Part shown: positions 1-10,300 of the stretch, piece after piece
How the letters are laid out: the number at the start of each line of letters is the position of its first letter
Numbering within the stretch: position 1 is the stretch's first letter
Position numbers and translations under genes: made by a program
NCBI RefSeq assembly: GCF_009928525.1
Contig: NZ_JAABOK010000023.1
Location: 28,108-92,107 of the forward strand
Direction of reading: 5' to 3'
Origin: Chitinophaga solisilvae
Lineage (GTDB): Bacteria; Bacteroidota; Bacteroidia; Chitinophagales; Chitinophagaceae
Length of the DNA stretch: 64,000 nt
The notes under the pieces: generated by a model
The model's input: the letters and a program-made list of their open reading frames with translations, nothing else
The model's database searches: none
Told to the model about the DNA's origin: nothing

Positions 1-42
1 TTCCTCAATTCTCCTTACCTTCTGTCTCAAATTCAATTGTAT

Positions 43-300
43 ATGGCCACCAAAGAAACATTTTCATTAAGCGGTGAAAACCTTTTAAAAAAAGTGAAGG
101 AACTTATTGCAGAAGGTAACATCCGTAAAATCACCATTACAGAAAAAGACGGCAGGGAGCTGATGTCATTTCCCCTCACCTTTGGCGTAGTAGGCGTTTT
201 ACTGGCGCCGGTGCTGGCAGCAGTGGGTGCGGTGGCCGCACTGGTAGGAGAATGCAGCATTACTGTAGAAAGGGAACCGCCGCAGGAAGAAAAACAATAA
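43..300 (+). CDS. DUF4342 family small protein
   Basis: An 85-residue protein starting at the ATG at 43; an in-frame TTG at 37 is a less likely start. The N-terminal half is a charged helix with the LLKKVKELIAEGN pattern, followed by a beta hairpin (KITITEKDGRELM). A hydrophobic Gly/Ala/Val segment (about residues 45-68) follows, with a short CSITVERE strand after it. This order matches the DUF4342 family, whose members can carry an N-terminal ubiquitin-associated-like helix in other phyla. The function is unknown. The hydrophobic stretch could be a single membrane segment or a buried hairpin. The next gene is on the same strand 68 bp downstream and looks unrelated. Confidence 0.8.
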   Translation: MATKETFSLSGENLLKKVKELIAEGNIRKITITEKDGRELMSFPLTFGVVGVLLAPVLAAVGAVAALVGECSITVEREPPQEEKQ

Positions 301-368
301 CGCATACGCCACCATAAAAAAACAGGAAAATACCATTGTTCCGGTACCGGATGTTGTACTTTCGAAGG

Positions 369-1097
369 ATGGAAAAAAGAATCGCCGTCATCAGTGATAT
401 TCATGGCAACCTGCCGGCACTGATAGCTGTACTGGAAGATATACAACATTTTCCGGCAGATATTATTTACTGCCTGGGCGACCTCACGGATGCAGCTCCC
501 TGGCATAATGAAGTAATCAGCACCATCCGGTCCCTGGCTATTCCGACTATTATGGGGAACCATGATGAGAGGATTGCATTTGACCATCCGGTGCATCCGC
601 TGAGCAAACATGGCCCGGAAGAACAGGTAGCCAGGCTAGCAGCTATCAACTACACCAAAGCGACCATCACAGCGGATAACAAAATGTTCCTGTCACACCT
701 GCCGCACCATATCCGGTTTGAAGCCGGGGGCAAACATTTTCTGCTGGTGCATGGCAGCGCAGACAGCAACGATGAATATCTTTATGATACCCACAATGCC
801 GCCACGTTACAGCAGATGCTATCACAACAGCAGGCGGATATTATGGTTTGCGGGCATACCCATATCTCCTACCTCCGCACCCTGCCCGACGGGAAGCAGG
901 TGATCAATACCGGCTCCGTAGGCCGCACCAAAGAGCAGGACGGAAAGGCCACCTATCTGCAGATAGTGATTCACGAAGATACCAGCATACAGTATACGCT
1001 CAGGAAAGTTACCTACAACATTAAAGAAACAGCCGACGGAATCAGAAGCAGTGAAATACCTGATTTCTATGCAGATCTGCTGGAGAAGATAATATAG
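369..1097 (+). CDS. YfcE-like metallophosphoesterase
   Basis: This is a calcineurin-like metallophosphoesterase of 242 residues when started at the ATG at 369. That start places the first metal motif (SDIHGN) near the N-terminus, as the family requires; an upstream in-frame ATG at 336 would add 11 unrelated residues. The other metal ligands are present in order: GDLTD, GNHDE, a His in LLVHGS, and GHTH near residue 170. The set is complete, so a dinuclear-metal phosphodiesterase or phosphatase is expected in the cytoplasm (no signal peptide). The substrate cannot be read from sequence. The gene converges on the DinB-like gene, and the 84 bp between them contain no clear terminator. Confidence 0.88.
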   Translation: MEKRIAVISDIHGNLPALIAVLEDIQHFPADIIYCLGDLTDAAPWHNEVISTIRSLAIPTIMGNHDERIAFDHPVHPLSKHGPEEQVARLAAINYTKATITADNKMFLSHLPHHIRFEAGGKHFLLVHGSADSNDEYLYDTHNAATLQQMLSQQQADIMVCGHTHISYLRTLPDGKQVINTGSVGRTKEQDGKATYLQIVIHEDTSIQYTLRKVTYNIKETADGIRSSEIPDFYADLLEKII

Positions 1098-1181
1098 GTA
1101 CAGGCAGTTCTTCGCTATAACGGGAAAGCATATACTGTATTACAGACATCTTCCTTTCAGCTTGCCCTCAGCGGGGCCTGG

Positions 1182-1652
1182 CTATTTTTCGTTCAGCATT
1201 TTTTTAATGACCGCTATCTGACCCAGGTGATAATGTGTATGTTCTGTCACACCCAGTAAATTGCGGTGATAGCTGCCATACTTTGCATCAGCAAAATCTT
1301 TTCCCAGCTGCTCATCATCCAGCTGTTCAATCAGTACGGCCATCTGTTCGGCTTCCGTCAGCGTTTTGGCGACCAGCTCTTCCCATGCTGCCTCCGAGGT
1401 TAGAGGAGGTAAATCGAAACTGTACTTGTCATGTGCTTTAAGCGGCGTTCCCTGTAAAACTTTCAGCATGGCGCTGACATAATAATTTACATGAAAAACA
1501 AGTACGGCAATAGTATTCAGGTTATGCACCTTCGTTACCGCCTGCTGCCAGCTGATATCCGCCAGCGTATCTTTCAGGTTAACACTGGTCCAGTTTCCTC
1601 CAAAGTGAACATCTCTGAAATGTTTCGCGATTTGTCTGGTTGTTTCCATCAT
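1182..1652 (-). CDS. DinB-like four-helix-bundle protein
   Basis: A protein of 157 residues if started at the first of two adjacent ATGs (1652 or 1649); eight further codons upstream (to 1676) look like untranslated leader. It is helical throughout. It carries the spaced histidines of the DinB/YfiT metal-binding family: one in LVFHVNYY near residue 50 and an H-x3-H pair in EHTHYHLGQIAVIKK near the C-terminus. Bacterial members of this superfamily include thiol S-transferases, but most are uncharacterised and no substrate is evident here. It is transcribed toward the metallophosphoesterase and looks monocistronic. Confidence 0.82.
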   Translation of the reverse strand: MMETTRQIAKHFRDVHFGGNWTSVNLKDTLADISWQQAVTKVHNLNTIAVLVFHVNYYVSAMLKVLQGTPLKAHDKYSFDLPPLTSEAAWEELVAKTLTEAEQMAVLIEQLDDEQLGKDFADAKYGSYHRNLLGVTEHTHYHLGQIAVIKKMLNEK

Positions 1653-1676
1653 GATAAGAATTAAGCGCAGATACAA

Positions 1677-1817
1677 TTTACGAATTTATTGATGCTGGAA
1701 TTTTAGAATTTTAAATGCGGCGAAAATCTCCATGTACATCTTTCCTGTCTCTCTGCTTATATCTACGCTTATACCTCCTCATTAAAATTCCGGAATGCAT
1801 AAATCAATAAATCCGTC
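1677..1817 (+). repeat. Degenerate inverted repeat
   Basis: The intergenic stretch before the secreted hydrolase gene holds a decayed dyad. ACGAATTTATTGATG with GGAATTTTA on the left answers AATTCCGGAATGC with ATCAATAAATCCGT on the right. It uses the same ACGAATTTATT/ACGGATTTATT words as the much better preserved palindromes at 54762-55005 and 57631-57764. I read it as an eroded member of that family. The rest of 1653-1950 shows no gene. Confidence 0.4.
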
Positions 1818-1950
1818 AACCTTCATTAAATCTCCAATAGCCCAATCATAAAATCTCAAATATTCCCTATCTTGATACCGGCGAAACGCCCCCCAAAAAC
1901 CTATGACCGTTTGCCCTGCACCCTAAACCTGTGTTTAAATTTCAATCTAT

Positions 1951-3783
1951 ATGAAAAGACTACTCTTTATCCCTCTGCTGTTGCTATGCATAGCCGTATA
2001 CGCGCAGCCGGCCGGTTATGTGCCGGGTACGCAGGTATGCTGGAAAATTAATGGTTACGACCATGGTTATTTTAAAGCCGCCGGTAAAGGTGAGCGGCAT
2101 ATTCTGCTGGCATTTACCGGCTATGGCGAGCAAAGCTGCGCCAACTTTCAGACGAATGCGCCTCAGAACCTGCTCAATGACCTGGGCACTAACTGGAACG
2201 GACGTACGGTGCGCGCTCCCGGCGATACCATTGTATGGGAAGTGCTGACCATTCCCAACTATGCGGAGTTCTGGATGCAGCCTTATGCCCGCAACATTGA
2301 CTCTTTCTTCGCGAAGATTGCACCTGTTGACACCAGTGAACACTGGCGTTTTCATGTATCCGGCCTCAGTCATGGTGTTGGGCGGTTCTGGGCTTACCTG
2401 TCCAACGCACAGGGCACCAACAGTCCGTACAGGCATATCTTCTCTACTACCATCAGCCTTTCCGGCCAGGCACAGGATGCCGGTATGCTGGCCGCTACCT
2501 CCCGCAACAAACGTAACTGGGTATGGGTAGGCGATCAGGATTACGGACAAACACATCCAGGCATATCTCAGCAGCTGTATAATAATCTTACCGGCTCCAA
2601 ACGCTTCACCCTGCAGGCGAGCGTACCTCCTGCCAGCGCAGGGCATAACAGCATTACGTGGGACAGCTGTCATTCGCTGCGCGGCACAGACACGCTCACC
2701 AATACCTGGTTATGGATGGTGGCGCGGCAGCAGGATACAGTGACGCCTCAACCCTGCCCTGTTACCGGCGGCCCTGCCGGCTATGTGCCGGGAACGCAGG
2801 TCAGCTGGACCTTCAACGGCCGGTCGCACGGCTACTTCCGGGCAGCAGGATGCGGTGAAAGACATATCCTTATTGTATTCACTGCCGATACCTCTACCGA
2901 CAGCACCAACTACCAGATCAATGCGCCGCAGAAATTACTGCAGGATGCAGGTATTAACTGGAACGGACGTACGGCGCGCGCTCCCGGCGACACCATTGTA
3001 TGGGAAGTATTCACCATCCCGCATACATCCGCCCACTGGCTGCAGGCGTACGCCAACGATATTGATTACTTCTTCACCCATATTGAAAACATAGATACCA
3101 CCGATCATAACAGGTTCCATATGGCCGGCATGGCAAACGGTGTAAACAGGATGTGGGGATATCTGACCAATGACCAGTCTCACAACAGTCCTTACCGGAA
3201 TATCTTCTCTACAACCATCGGCGTATCTGCCACCTGGTCATCTATCTATCCGAAGATAACGGCGTATAGCCCCGGCAGGCGTCATTGGGTATGGCATGGC
3301 GCTGACGACACCAATTCTACCACACCGCCGTCCGCTTCCGTAGAGCATTACAATGCCCTGAACGGGAATAAGCGGCTTACCTTGCAGGCAGGCGGTGGTC
3401 ATAACAGTATCACCTGGGACAGCTGCTTCAGTATCCTGGGCGCCGACAGCAGCAACAACAGATGGATATGGATGGTAACGCCTCCCGCTACTTTACTGCA
3501 ACGGAGCTTTGCTGCAGAAACCTCCGCCGGCGCTGAGAAAGAAACAGCCCTGCAGGCATGGCCCAACCCTGCCGGCAATACCACCCGCATCAGCTGGAAC
3601 GGTAAGCCCGGCACGCATTATCATCTGACCATCATAGATATGAAAGGCAGCATCCGTAAATCCATCCCCGGTATTAACGGTAACGCTTATACGCTGGACA
3701 TGAGTCAGCTGGAAAAAGGCATGTATATTATACAGGTTACCGGATCCGGCAGAAGAACACAGATTAAATTAATGAAGGAATAA
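1951..3783 (+). CDS. Secreted tandem alpha/beta-hydrolase-like protein, T9SS cargo
   Basis: A 610-residue exported protein. Residues 1-18 form a signal peptide ending VYAQ. Two homologous domains follow (about 20-265 and 275-515), each opening with AGYVPGTQV and each sharing NWNGRT-RAPGDTIVWEV. Domain 1 has a nucleophile elbow, GLSHG (Ser140), an acidic GDQD near 195 and a His in GHNSITWDSC (His232), so it looks catalytically complete. Domain 2 has GMANG at the elbow, with Ala395 replacing Ser, while keeping GADD and GHNSITWDSC. The last 70 or so residues (WPNPAGNTTRISW to the end) are a type A T9SS C-terminal sorting domain, so surface display or release is expected. Feruloyl/acetyl esterase or depolymerase roles are possible; the substrate is unknown. 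It lies 613 bp before the Tc locus with a strong hairpin between, so it is probably a separate unit. Confidence 0.75.
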   Translation: MKRLLFIPLLLLCIAVYAQPAGYVPGTQVCWKINGYDHGYFKAAGKGERHILLAFTGYGEQSCANFQTNAPQNLLNDLGTNWNGRTVRAPGDTIVWEVLTIPNYAEFWMQPYARNIDSFFAKIAPVDTSEHWRFHVSGLSHGVGRFWAYLSNAQGTNSPYRHIFSTTISLSGQAQDAGMLAATSRNKRNWVWVGDQDYGQTHPGISQQLYNNLTGSKRFTLQASVPPASAGHNSITWDSCHSLRGTDTLTNTWLWMVARQQDTVTPQPCPVTGGPAGYVPGTQVSWTFNGRSHGYFRAAGCGERHILIVFTADTSTDSTNYQINAPQKLLQDAGINWNGRTARAPGDTIVWEVFTIPHTSAHWLQAYANDIDYFFTHIENIDTTDHNRFHMAGMANGVNRMWGYLTNDQSHNSPYRNIFSTTIGVSATWSSIYPKITAYSPGRRHWVWHGADDTNSTTPPSASVEHYNALNGNKRLTLQAGGGHNSITWDSCFSILGADSSNNRWIWMVTPPATLLQRSFAAETSAGAEKETALQAWPNPAGNTTRISWNGKPGTHYHLTIIDMKGSIRKSIPGINGNAYTLDMSQLEKGMYIIQVTGSGRRTQIKLMKE

Positions 3784-3790
3784 AGCACGG

Positions 3791-3910
3791 TTGTTTTGCT
3801 ATTTAATTATTTGAGATTTTGTAGCCCATCAGGGTTTTCCTTTGTACCTATAGTTGCAGCAGGAAATCCTGCCGGGCTACAAAATCTCAAATAATTAAAT
3901 AACAAAACAA
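3791..3910 (+). repeat. Long inverted repeat, likely terminator-like palindrome
   Basis: The arms at 3791-3827 and 3874-3910 are 37 nt with one mismatch. The 46-nt spacer contains a second, imperfect stem (CAGGGTTTTCCT against AGGAAATCCTG). It starts 7 bp after the stop codon of the hydrolase gene. It shares the word TTATTTGAGATTT with the 54762-55005 palindrome. It probably forms the 3' end of the upstream transcript. Confidence 0.8.
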
Positions 3911-4396
3911 TTAAATATCCATTCGTTTTCCTAACTATGATGTATAGCAACTAAGATGTATATTTTTTACACATTAACCTTGCAACTGCTTACTGTACCT
4001 ACATTCCAAACATCAGCCCGGTAGTATACAGCAATGGCATTCACTCTGCGCCGGTAATTTCCCCTACCCGTTTTTTCCCCGGTAAATGCTATTTTATTCA
4101 ATATTTTTTTTAGCTTTAATCAGAAAAAATCAAAACCCCTGTAAGATTATTATTCTTGTAATAACTATTTTAATAACATTAATAAGACTATCCTGGCGAA
4201 AAACTCATGCTCCTGTAATATTAAACTAAACTGCGTTTACAGCCGGCCACTGAGCTTCTCCGGACAACTTTATCTCTACTCGTATTCACAGCGTAATAAT
4301 CTTATGACCATAAGACGGTAAATGAGCATCATTAAAGGATACATGATTCTTTAACGGCTGTCACCTTGCTTCCACCGGAACAATAAAGTTATTGGT
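3911..4396 (+). other. AT-rich leader upstream of the first Tc locus
   Basis: No gene is visible in these 486 bp. The stretch is AT-rich and must contain the promoter of the plus-strand Tc operon, but I find no clear TAnnTTTG box at a sensible distance from the ATG at 4397. Confidence 0.5.
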
Positions 4397-7300
4397 ATGA
4401 ATATGAAAGCTCCTGATAAAACAAAGCAGGACCCCCTCAAAATTTCCGCAATTGAAATAAAACCGCCCACGGGTGGCGGCACTATTAAAGGATTAGGAGA
4501 TTTATTCAAGGCGGATCCTTTTACCGGCACAGGCACCTACGCTATTCCCATCCCGGTTACAGCTGCCAGAGGATTTGAGCCGGACCTGAATCTTTCTTAT
4601 AATTCCGGCGGTGTCAATGGTCCCTTTGGCCTTGGCTTCTCCCTGATGCTTTCAAAAATTTCCGTTAACAGCAACAAACGTATTCCGCGGTATAACGGCA
4701 CGGACCAATACCTGCTGGATGGAAACGTATTATCCGCTAAATCCGCCACAGCACAGCAACCTAACCCACGTACCGCCACCGTTAATGATATTACCTACCA
4801 GGTAACCACTTATCTTACCAGCCCCGGCATTGATTTCTCTCTTATAGAAAAATGGACAGCAGCAGACACCGGTCTTTCTTTCTGGAAAATAGTTACTCCT
4901 GATAATATCACCACTGTTTATGGAGAGGATGATACCTCACGTGTAGCCAATCCGGATGACGGCACACAGATATATGAATGGTTGCCGTGCCAGTCCTATG
5001 ACGCAAAAGGTAACCGTATCGTATATGATTACCTGAAAGAAAATAATGACAACGTACCCGATAGTGTTTACGAAATCAATCATAACTGGAAAGCAGGCCG
5101 TTACCTCAACACCGTGAGTTATGGCAACTATCAGCGTCCGGATAAAACAGAAGCCTTTGCCTTCAGTATCGTTTTCAACTACGGACAGGATGCCACGCAT
5201 CAGTGGCCCTGCCGTCCTGACCCGTTCTCCTATTACAACGCAGGCTTTGAAATCAGGGTTTTCCGTCTTTGTGAAAAGATACAGCTCGTGCATCATTTCC
5301 CGGATGAACTGGGAGATCCGCTGGTAGTAAAGGAACTGGTACTGCAATATGAAGATGTACAGTCCTACACCAACGTACAGTTCCAGGCTCCTTCCCTGCT
5401 GAAAAGCATTGTCATGAACGGATACCGGAAGGAGCTGACGGCACCGCAGCCGGCCCCACCGCTGGAACTGGGCTTTTCTTCCTTTCAGCCGCCGGTAGCT
5501 CCGCAGTTCAAAATACTGGAAACAGATACCAGCTCTATCCCCGGCTATCTCGACACTACCGGCTTCCTTCCGGTTGATCTGAACCGCGATGGGCTGCCAG
5601 GTTTTCTCTACAGCAACAACACTTCCTGCCTGTATATGGCTCCGCTGGGCGATGGCCGCTACCAGGCTCCCCAGGAAAACAGCAGCTTCCCTATCAATAA
5701 AAACCTGCAACGCGGAGAAGCTGTATTAACTGACATCGACGGCAATGGTATGCTGGACCTGCTGGTGAATGCCCCCGGCGAAATGGGCTACTATCCCCGC
5801 AATGCAGACGGCGGCTGGAATAACTACACTCCATTCCCGAATTTCCCCAACAATTTCCATGACCCGCATATGGAGATGGCCGACCTGGATGCCAACGGCA
5901 AAACAGATCTGCTCATTGCCAACACCGGCTCCCTGCAGATCTTCAATTCGCTGGGACTGGACGGATATGCCACTCCTACCTTCATCACCAATACCAATGG
6001 GTTTCCGCTGGTTAAAACAGGATATCAGCAGGAAATGGTCACCTTTGCCGATATGTTCGGCGACGGATTGCCCCATCGCGTAAAGATCAGCAGCGGTATG
6101 GTAGAATGTTGGCCCTGCCTGGGTTATGGCCGGTTCGGAAAGAAAATCACCATGGGCAATCCACCCCAGTTCAACGACGATTTTGACAACGCCCGTTTAT
6201 TTCTGACAGATACAGACGGCTCCGGCACTGCCGACCTGGTGTATGTATATCCTGACAGAGTGGAGCTGTTCCTCAATCAATCCGGCAATACCTTTTCTGC
6301 CCCTGTAACCATCCACCTGCCTGAAACCTTCGGTATCCTCGACAGGATCAGCTTTGCAGACATCCTGGGCAATGGTACCAACTGCCTGGTGTTTACGAAA
6401 ATATCTCCGGTACCTAAACAGTATTACTACAATTTTTCGGGAGAAGTAACTCTCCCAGACGGCACCAGTACACCTTCCCTCAAACCGTACCTGCTCAATG
6501 TCATCAATAATAATCTTGGTGGCATACAGATTATCAGCTACTGCAGTGCCGTGAAGTTTGCGCTGGCAGATAAACAGGCCGGACAGCCGTGGGTGACCAA
6601 ACTACCCTTTCCTGTACAGGTGGTGGAACAGATTACTGTTTATGAATCATTCTCACAATCAAGATATGTAAGCCGCTATAGTTACCACAATGGCTACTAT
6701 GATGCATATACCCGATCTTTCAAAGGATTCGGGATGACAGAAACCTGGGATGCCGAAACGTATGAATCCTTTCAGCAAAGTTATCAGAACCCTGACTATC
6801 CGGTATCCGCACTCAACCAGGAACTGTTTGTTCCTCCTGTTCACACGAAGTACTGGTTCCTGAACGGCTGCGGCCCCCTTGCCTACTATCCGCTGCTGGC
6901 ACAGTTCCGCACACAGTATTTCCAGGGCGACCCGCAGGCTTATAACTTCCCTGACAGCCAGCTGCCTGAAGGGATGGACATTGTCACCACCAACACCGCA
7001 TACCTTTCCCTGGCCGGTCAGATGATCAGAAAAGAAGTGTATGCGGATGATGATACAGCGATGGCCGCCGATCCTTACCAGGTTATACAGACCAATTATG
7101 AAGTGACACTCATACAGGCGGCAGTGCCTGATAATCCGGCAGTTTTCCAGGTAGATACACGGGAGGTCATCACCTACGACTACGAGCGCGATCCGCAGGA
7201 CCCACGGGTACAGCAGGAATTTATCCTTGAAACAGACCCCGCCTGCGGGCAACCGGAGCTATCCTGTATTATTTATCTGCCGCGCCGCAATCAACCGAAA

Positions 7301-10300
7301 ACATATCCGGAACAATATGTTCAGAAAGGCACCATCAGCCGGAATCAATATTATGATTCACCGGATGATGCTGACTACTGGCTGAAAGGTATTCCGTGTC
7401 AGCTGCAGGAGTATCAGTTACTAAATGCCACCTGCAATGGTAATTACTACTCCTTTGAAGAAGCACAGTCACAGGTGCAGGATGCATTAAAACAGGTTAT
7501 CCCCTATCTGGGAACAGCGCCGGCAGCCATTTGTGCCATGCTGTACAGTGATACCACTACCTACTTCTGGGATGCCGCGCAGCAGCAGGCATTGCCAGCA
7601 GGACAAGTCACTGCCAGGGCACTGGTACATCATATTGCTACAGCCGCTTTCACGAATGACAATATCAGCAGCGCTTTCGGAGACCGGCTGTCAGCAGACA
7701 CCATCTCCTCGCTGGGTGGATATGCCTATAATGCAGCCAGCGGCTACTGGGAAAATGCGGGACTCATTCAGCAATACTACAGCACTCCGGAAAGTTTCTA
7801 CCAGGCCTCCGGTACCAGCAGCAGTGCCGCATCTCTTGGCGCTATGGCAACGGTATCCTACGATAACTACTACCTCGTAGCGGTGAACACCTCCAGCTAC
7901 CTGTCCACCGATCCGGCAGTAGTCAATGTAGTGAGCGCTGTAGCAGATTATCAGAACCTGCAGCTGAAACAGATTGTTGATATCAATGATAATGTCAGCC
8001 AGTTTCTCTTTGATGCATTGGGGCAGTTAATTGTCAGCACCCGGTATGGCAGACAGACTGATGGTCTTACCGGCGGCATGCTGTTATACAACTATCAGCA
8101 ACAAAAGGCGGAATATGTACTCCGCACCACTGCTCCGGACCACGGCCCTATCACATTTGATTCCATCCTTCAGGATGAAGATTACTACCTCCAGGGAGCC
8201 ACGAGTTTCTTTTACTACAACCTGGACGGACCGCTGCAGAACAACCAGCCGCTGAGCGCTATTAACCTGATACGCGAAAATTACTATTACCAGGGAGGCA
8301 ATACTGTCAGCGCTTCCCCCGTGCAGACTTCTGTATCCTATAACGATGGCCTGCTGCGCATCATGGAGAAAAAGACCAAAGCCACTCCTGTTCCGGAGGC
8401 AGCAGATAAATGGCTGGTATCTGACAGAAAAGTATTTAACAACAAGGGCAAGGCCTGTGAAACCTACGCTAGTTTCTTCAGCGATACGCCCGACTATGAA
8501 ACACAGGACCAGATCACTTCCCTGTATAAGGTACCTCCGCCGGTAATTACACACTATGATCCACTGGGGCGTATCATCAGAGTGGATACCTCAAAAGGTT
8601 TCTATACCAAAACGGAATTCAGTTCCTGGGAAAAGGCTGTTTTTGATGAAGATGATACCGTCATCACTTCCGTATATTATCAGCAGTTCATGGCGAACTA
8701 TCCCCCTGAGCCTACGCAGCAGGAGATTGATGAAAAGGATGCACTGGACAAGGCTGCCCGGTTCAACAACACGCCCATGCTGCAGATACTGGACAACATG
8801 GCGCATACCATCCGTACCATCGCCACACTGGAAAACGGTATGCAGCCGCCGGCATTTATTGCCACAGATATCAGCGGACGCAAACTCTGTGAGATTGATC
8901 CGCGCCTGTATGCCTCGAATGTGAACAGCGGCACCAACTATTACAATTTCAGGTACCAGTACCCGATGGGTAGTGAAACACCCCAGCTGATTGATAGTGC
9001 GGATGCAGGCACACAAAAACATTTCAACAACATTTTTGATCTGCAGACCTGGTCCTTCAGCGCCAGAAGTTACTGCCAGGTTATTTTCTACGACTGGCTG
9101 CAACGGAAGCTGCAGCTGAAAATAAAACTGATTACAACTACCGGACCTGTCAGCAGTTTTGATAATTTCAGCCTGGTAGAACAGTATACCTATGGCGAAT
9201 ATGCCACTCAGCCGGCAGGGAGCAATCTGCGCGGAGAGGCGTATCAGCTGAATGATCTGTCCGGTGTTCTCCTGACAACCGCCTTTAGCCTTACGGGCAA
9301 TCTCATGGCTACTTCCAGGCAGATGGCAAAAGAATACAAAACACCTGTCAACTGGAATAAAACCGTTGCACTGCAGGACAAGATATATGCCTTCAGCTAT
9401 ACATTCAATGCCGTCAGCAAACAACTTACACAAACCGCTCCTGATAATTCTGTTGTCAGCTACAGTTATAATTACCAGGGGCTGCTTACTGCCGTAAACC
9501 TGAAAACCAGTGAGGGTACGGCTACCGCGGTAGTAAAAAGTATCAGTTACAATGCCGCTAACCTGCGTACTGCCATTACCTACGGGAATAATACCAATAC
9601 CGTATTCACCTATGAGGATACCACCAACAGGCTGATACGGTTGCTGACACTGCGTACCGGGCAGCAACCTGCCACCATGCAGGATATAGCCTACACCTAT
9701 GATCCGGTAGGCAACAGCACCAGAACCCGCGACAACTCTATAGAAGTTATCTTCAGCAACAATCAGCAGGTAGACCCATTACAGGATTATAACTACAACG
9801 CCCTCTATCAGCTCACTACCGCCAGCGGCAGACAGCATCCCGGTATCAATGCCACCACTTACCGGAACAATATCGCTGATGGCAGTTTTATGCAGTCAAA
9901 ATTTTCACAGACCCCGGTGAATGATGGCAGCGCTATTGAAAATTACCGCGAGCTGTATACGTATGATGACAGCGGCAACCTGACGAAGAAACAGCATATC
10001 GCCACCTCAGCCAACTGGACCCAGGACACGCCCGTGATGGACAGCTGCAACCACCTGAATGATGTTACCTACGATGAGGCCGGCAATCCGTTATACGTAC
10101 AGATCAACGATCATGTGCAGCTGGTATTCAACTGTTGCAACAACCTCACCTCGGTGCCAGTGATTACCCGGCCGGATGAACCGGATGATGCAGACTACTA
10201 CGTGTATGACAGCGAAGAGCAGCGGACCCGCAAGGTCAGTGAGTTGTATGCCACCGCATCTTCTGTTACCTATAACGACACCATCTATTTCAATAATTAC

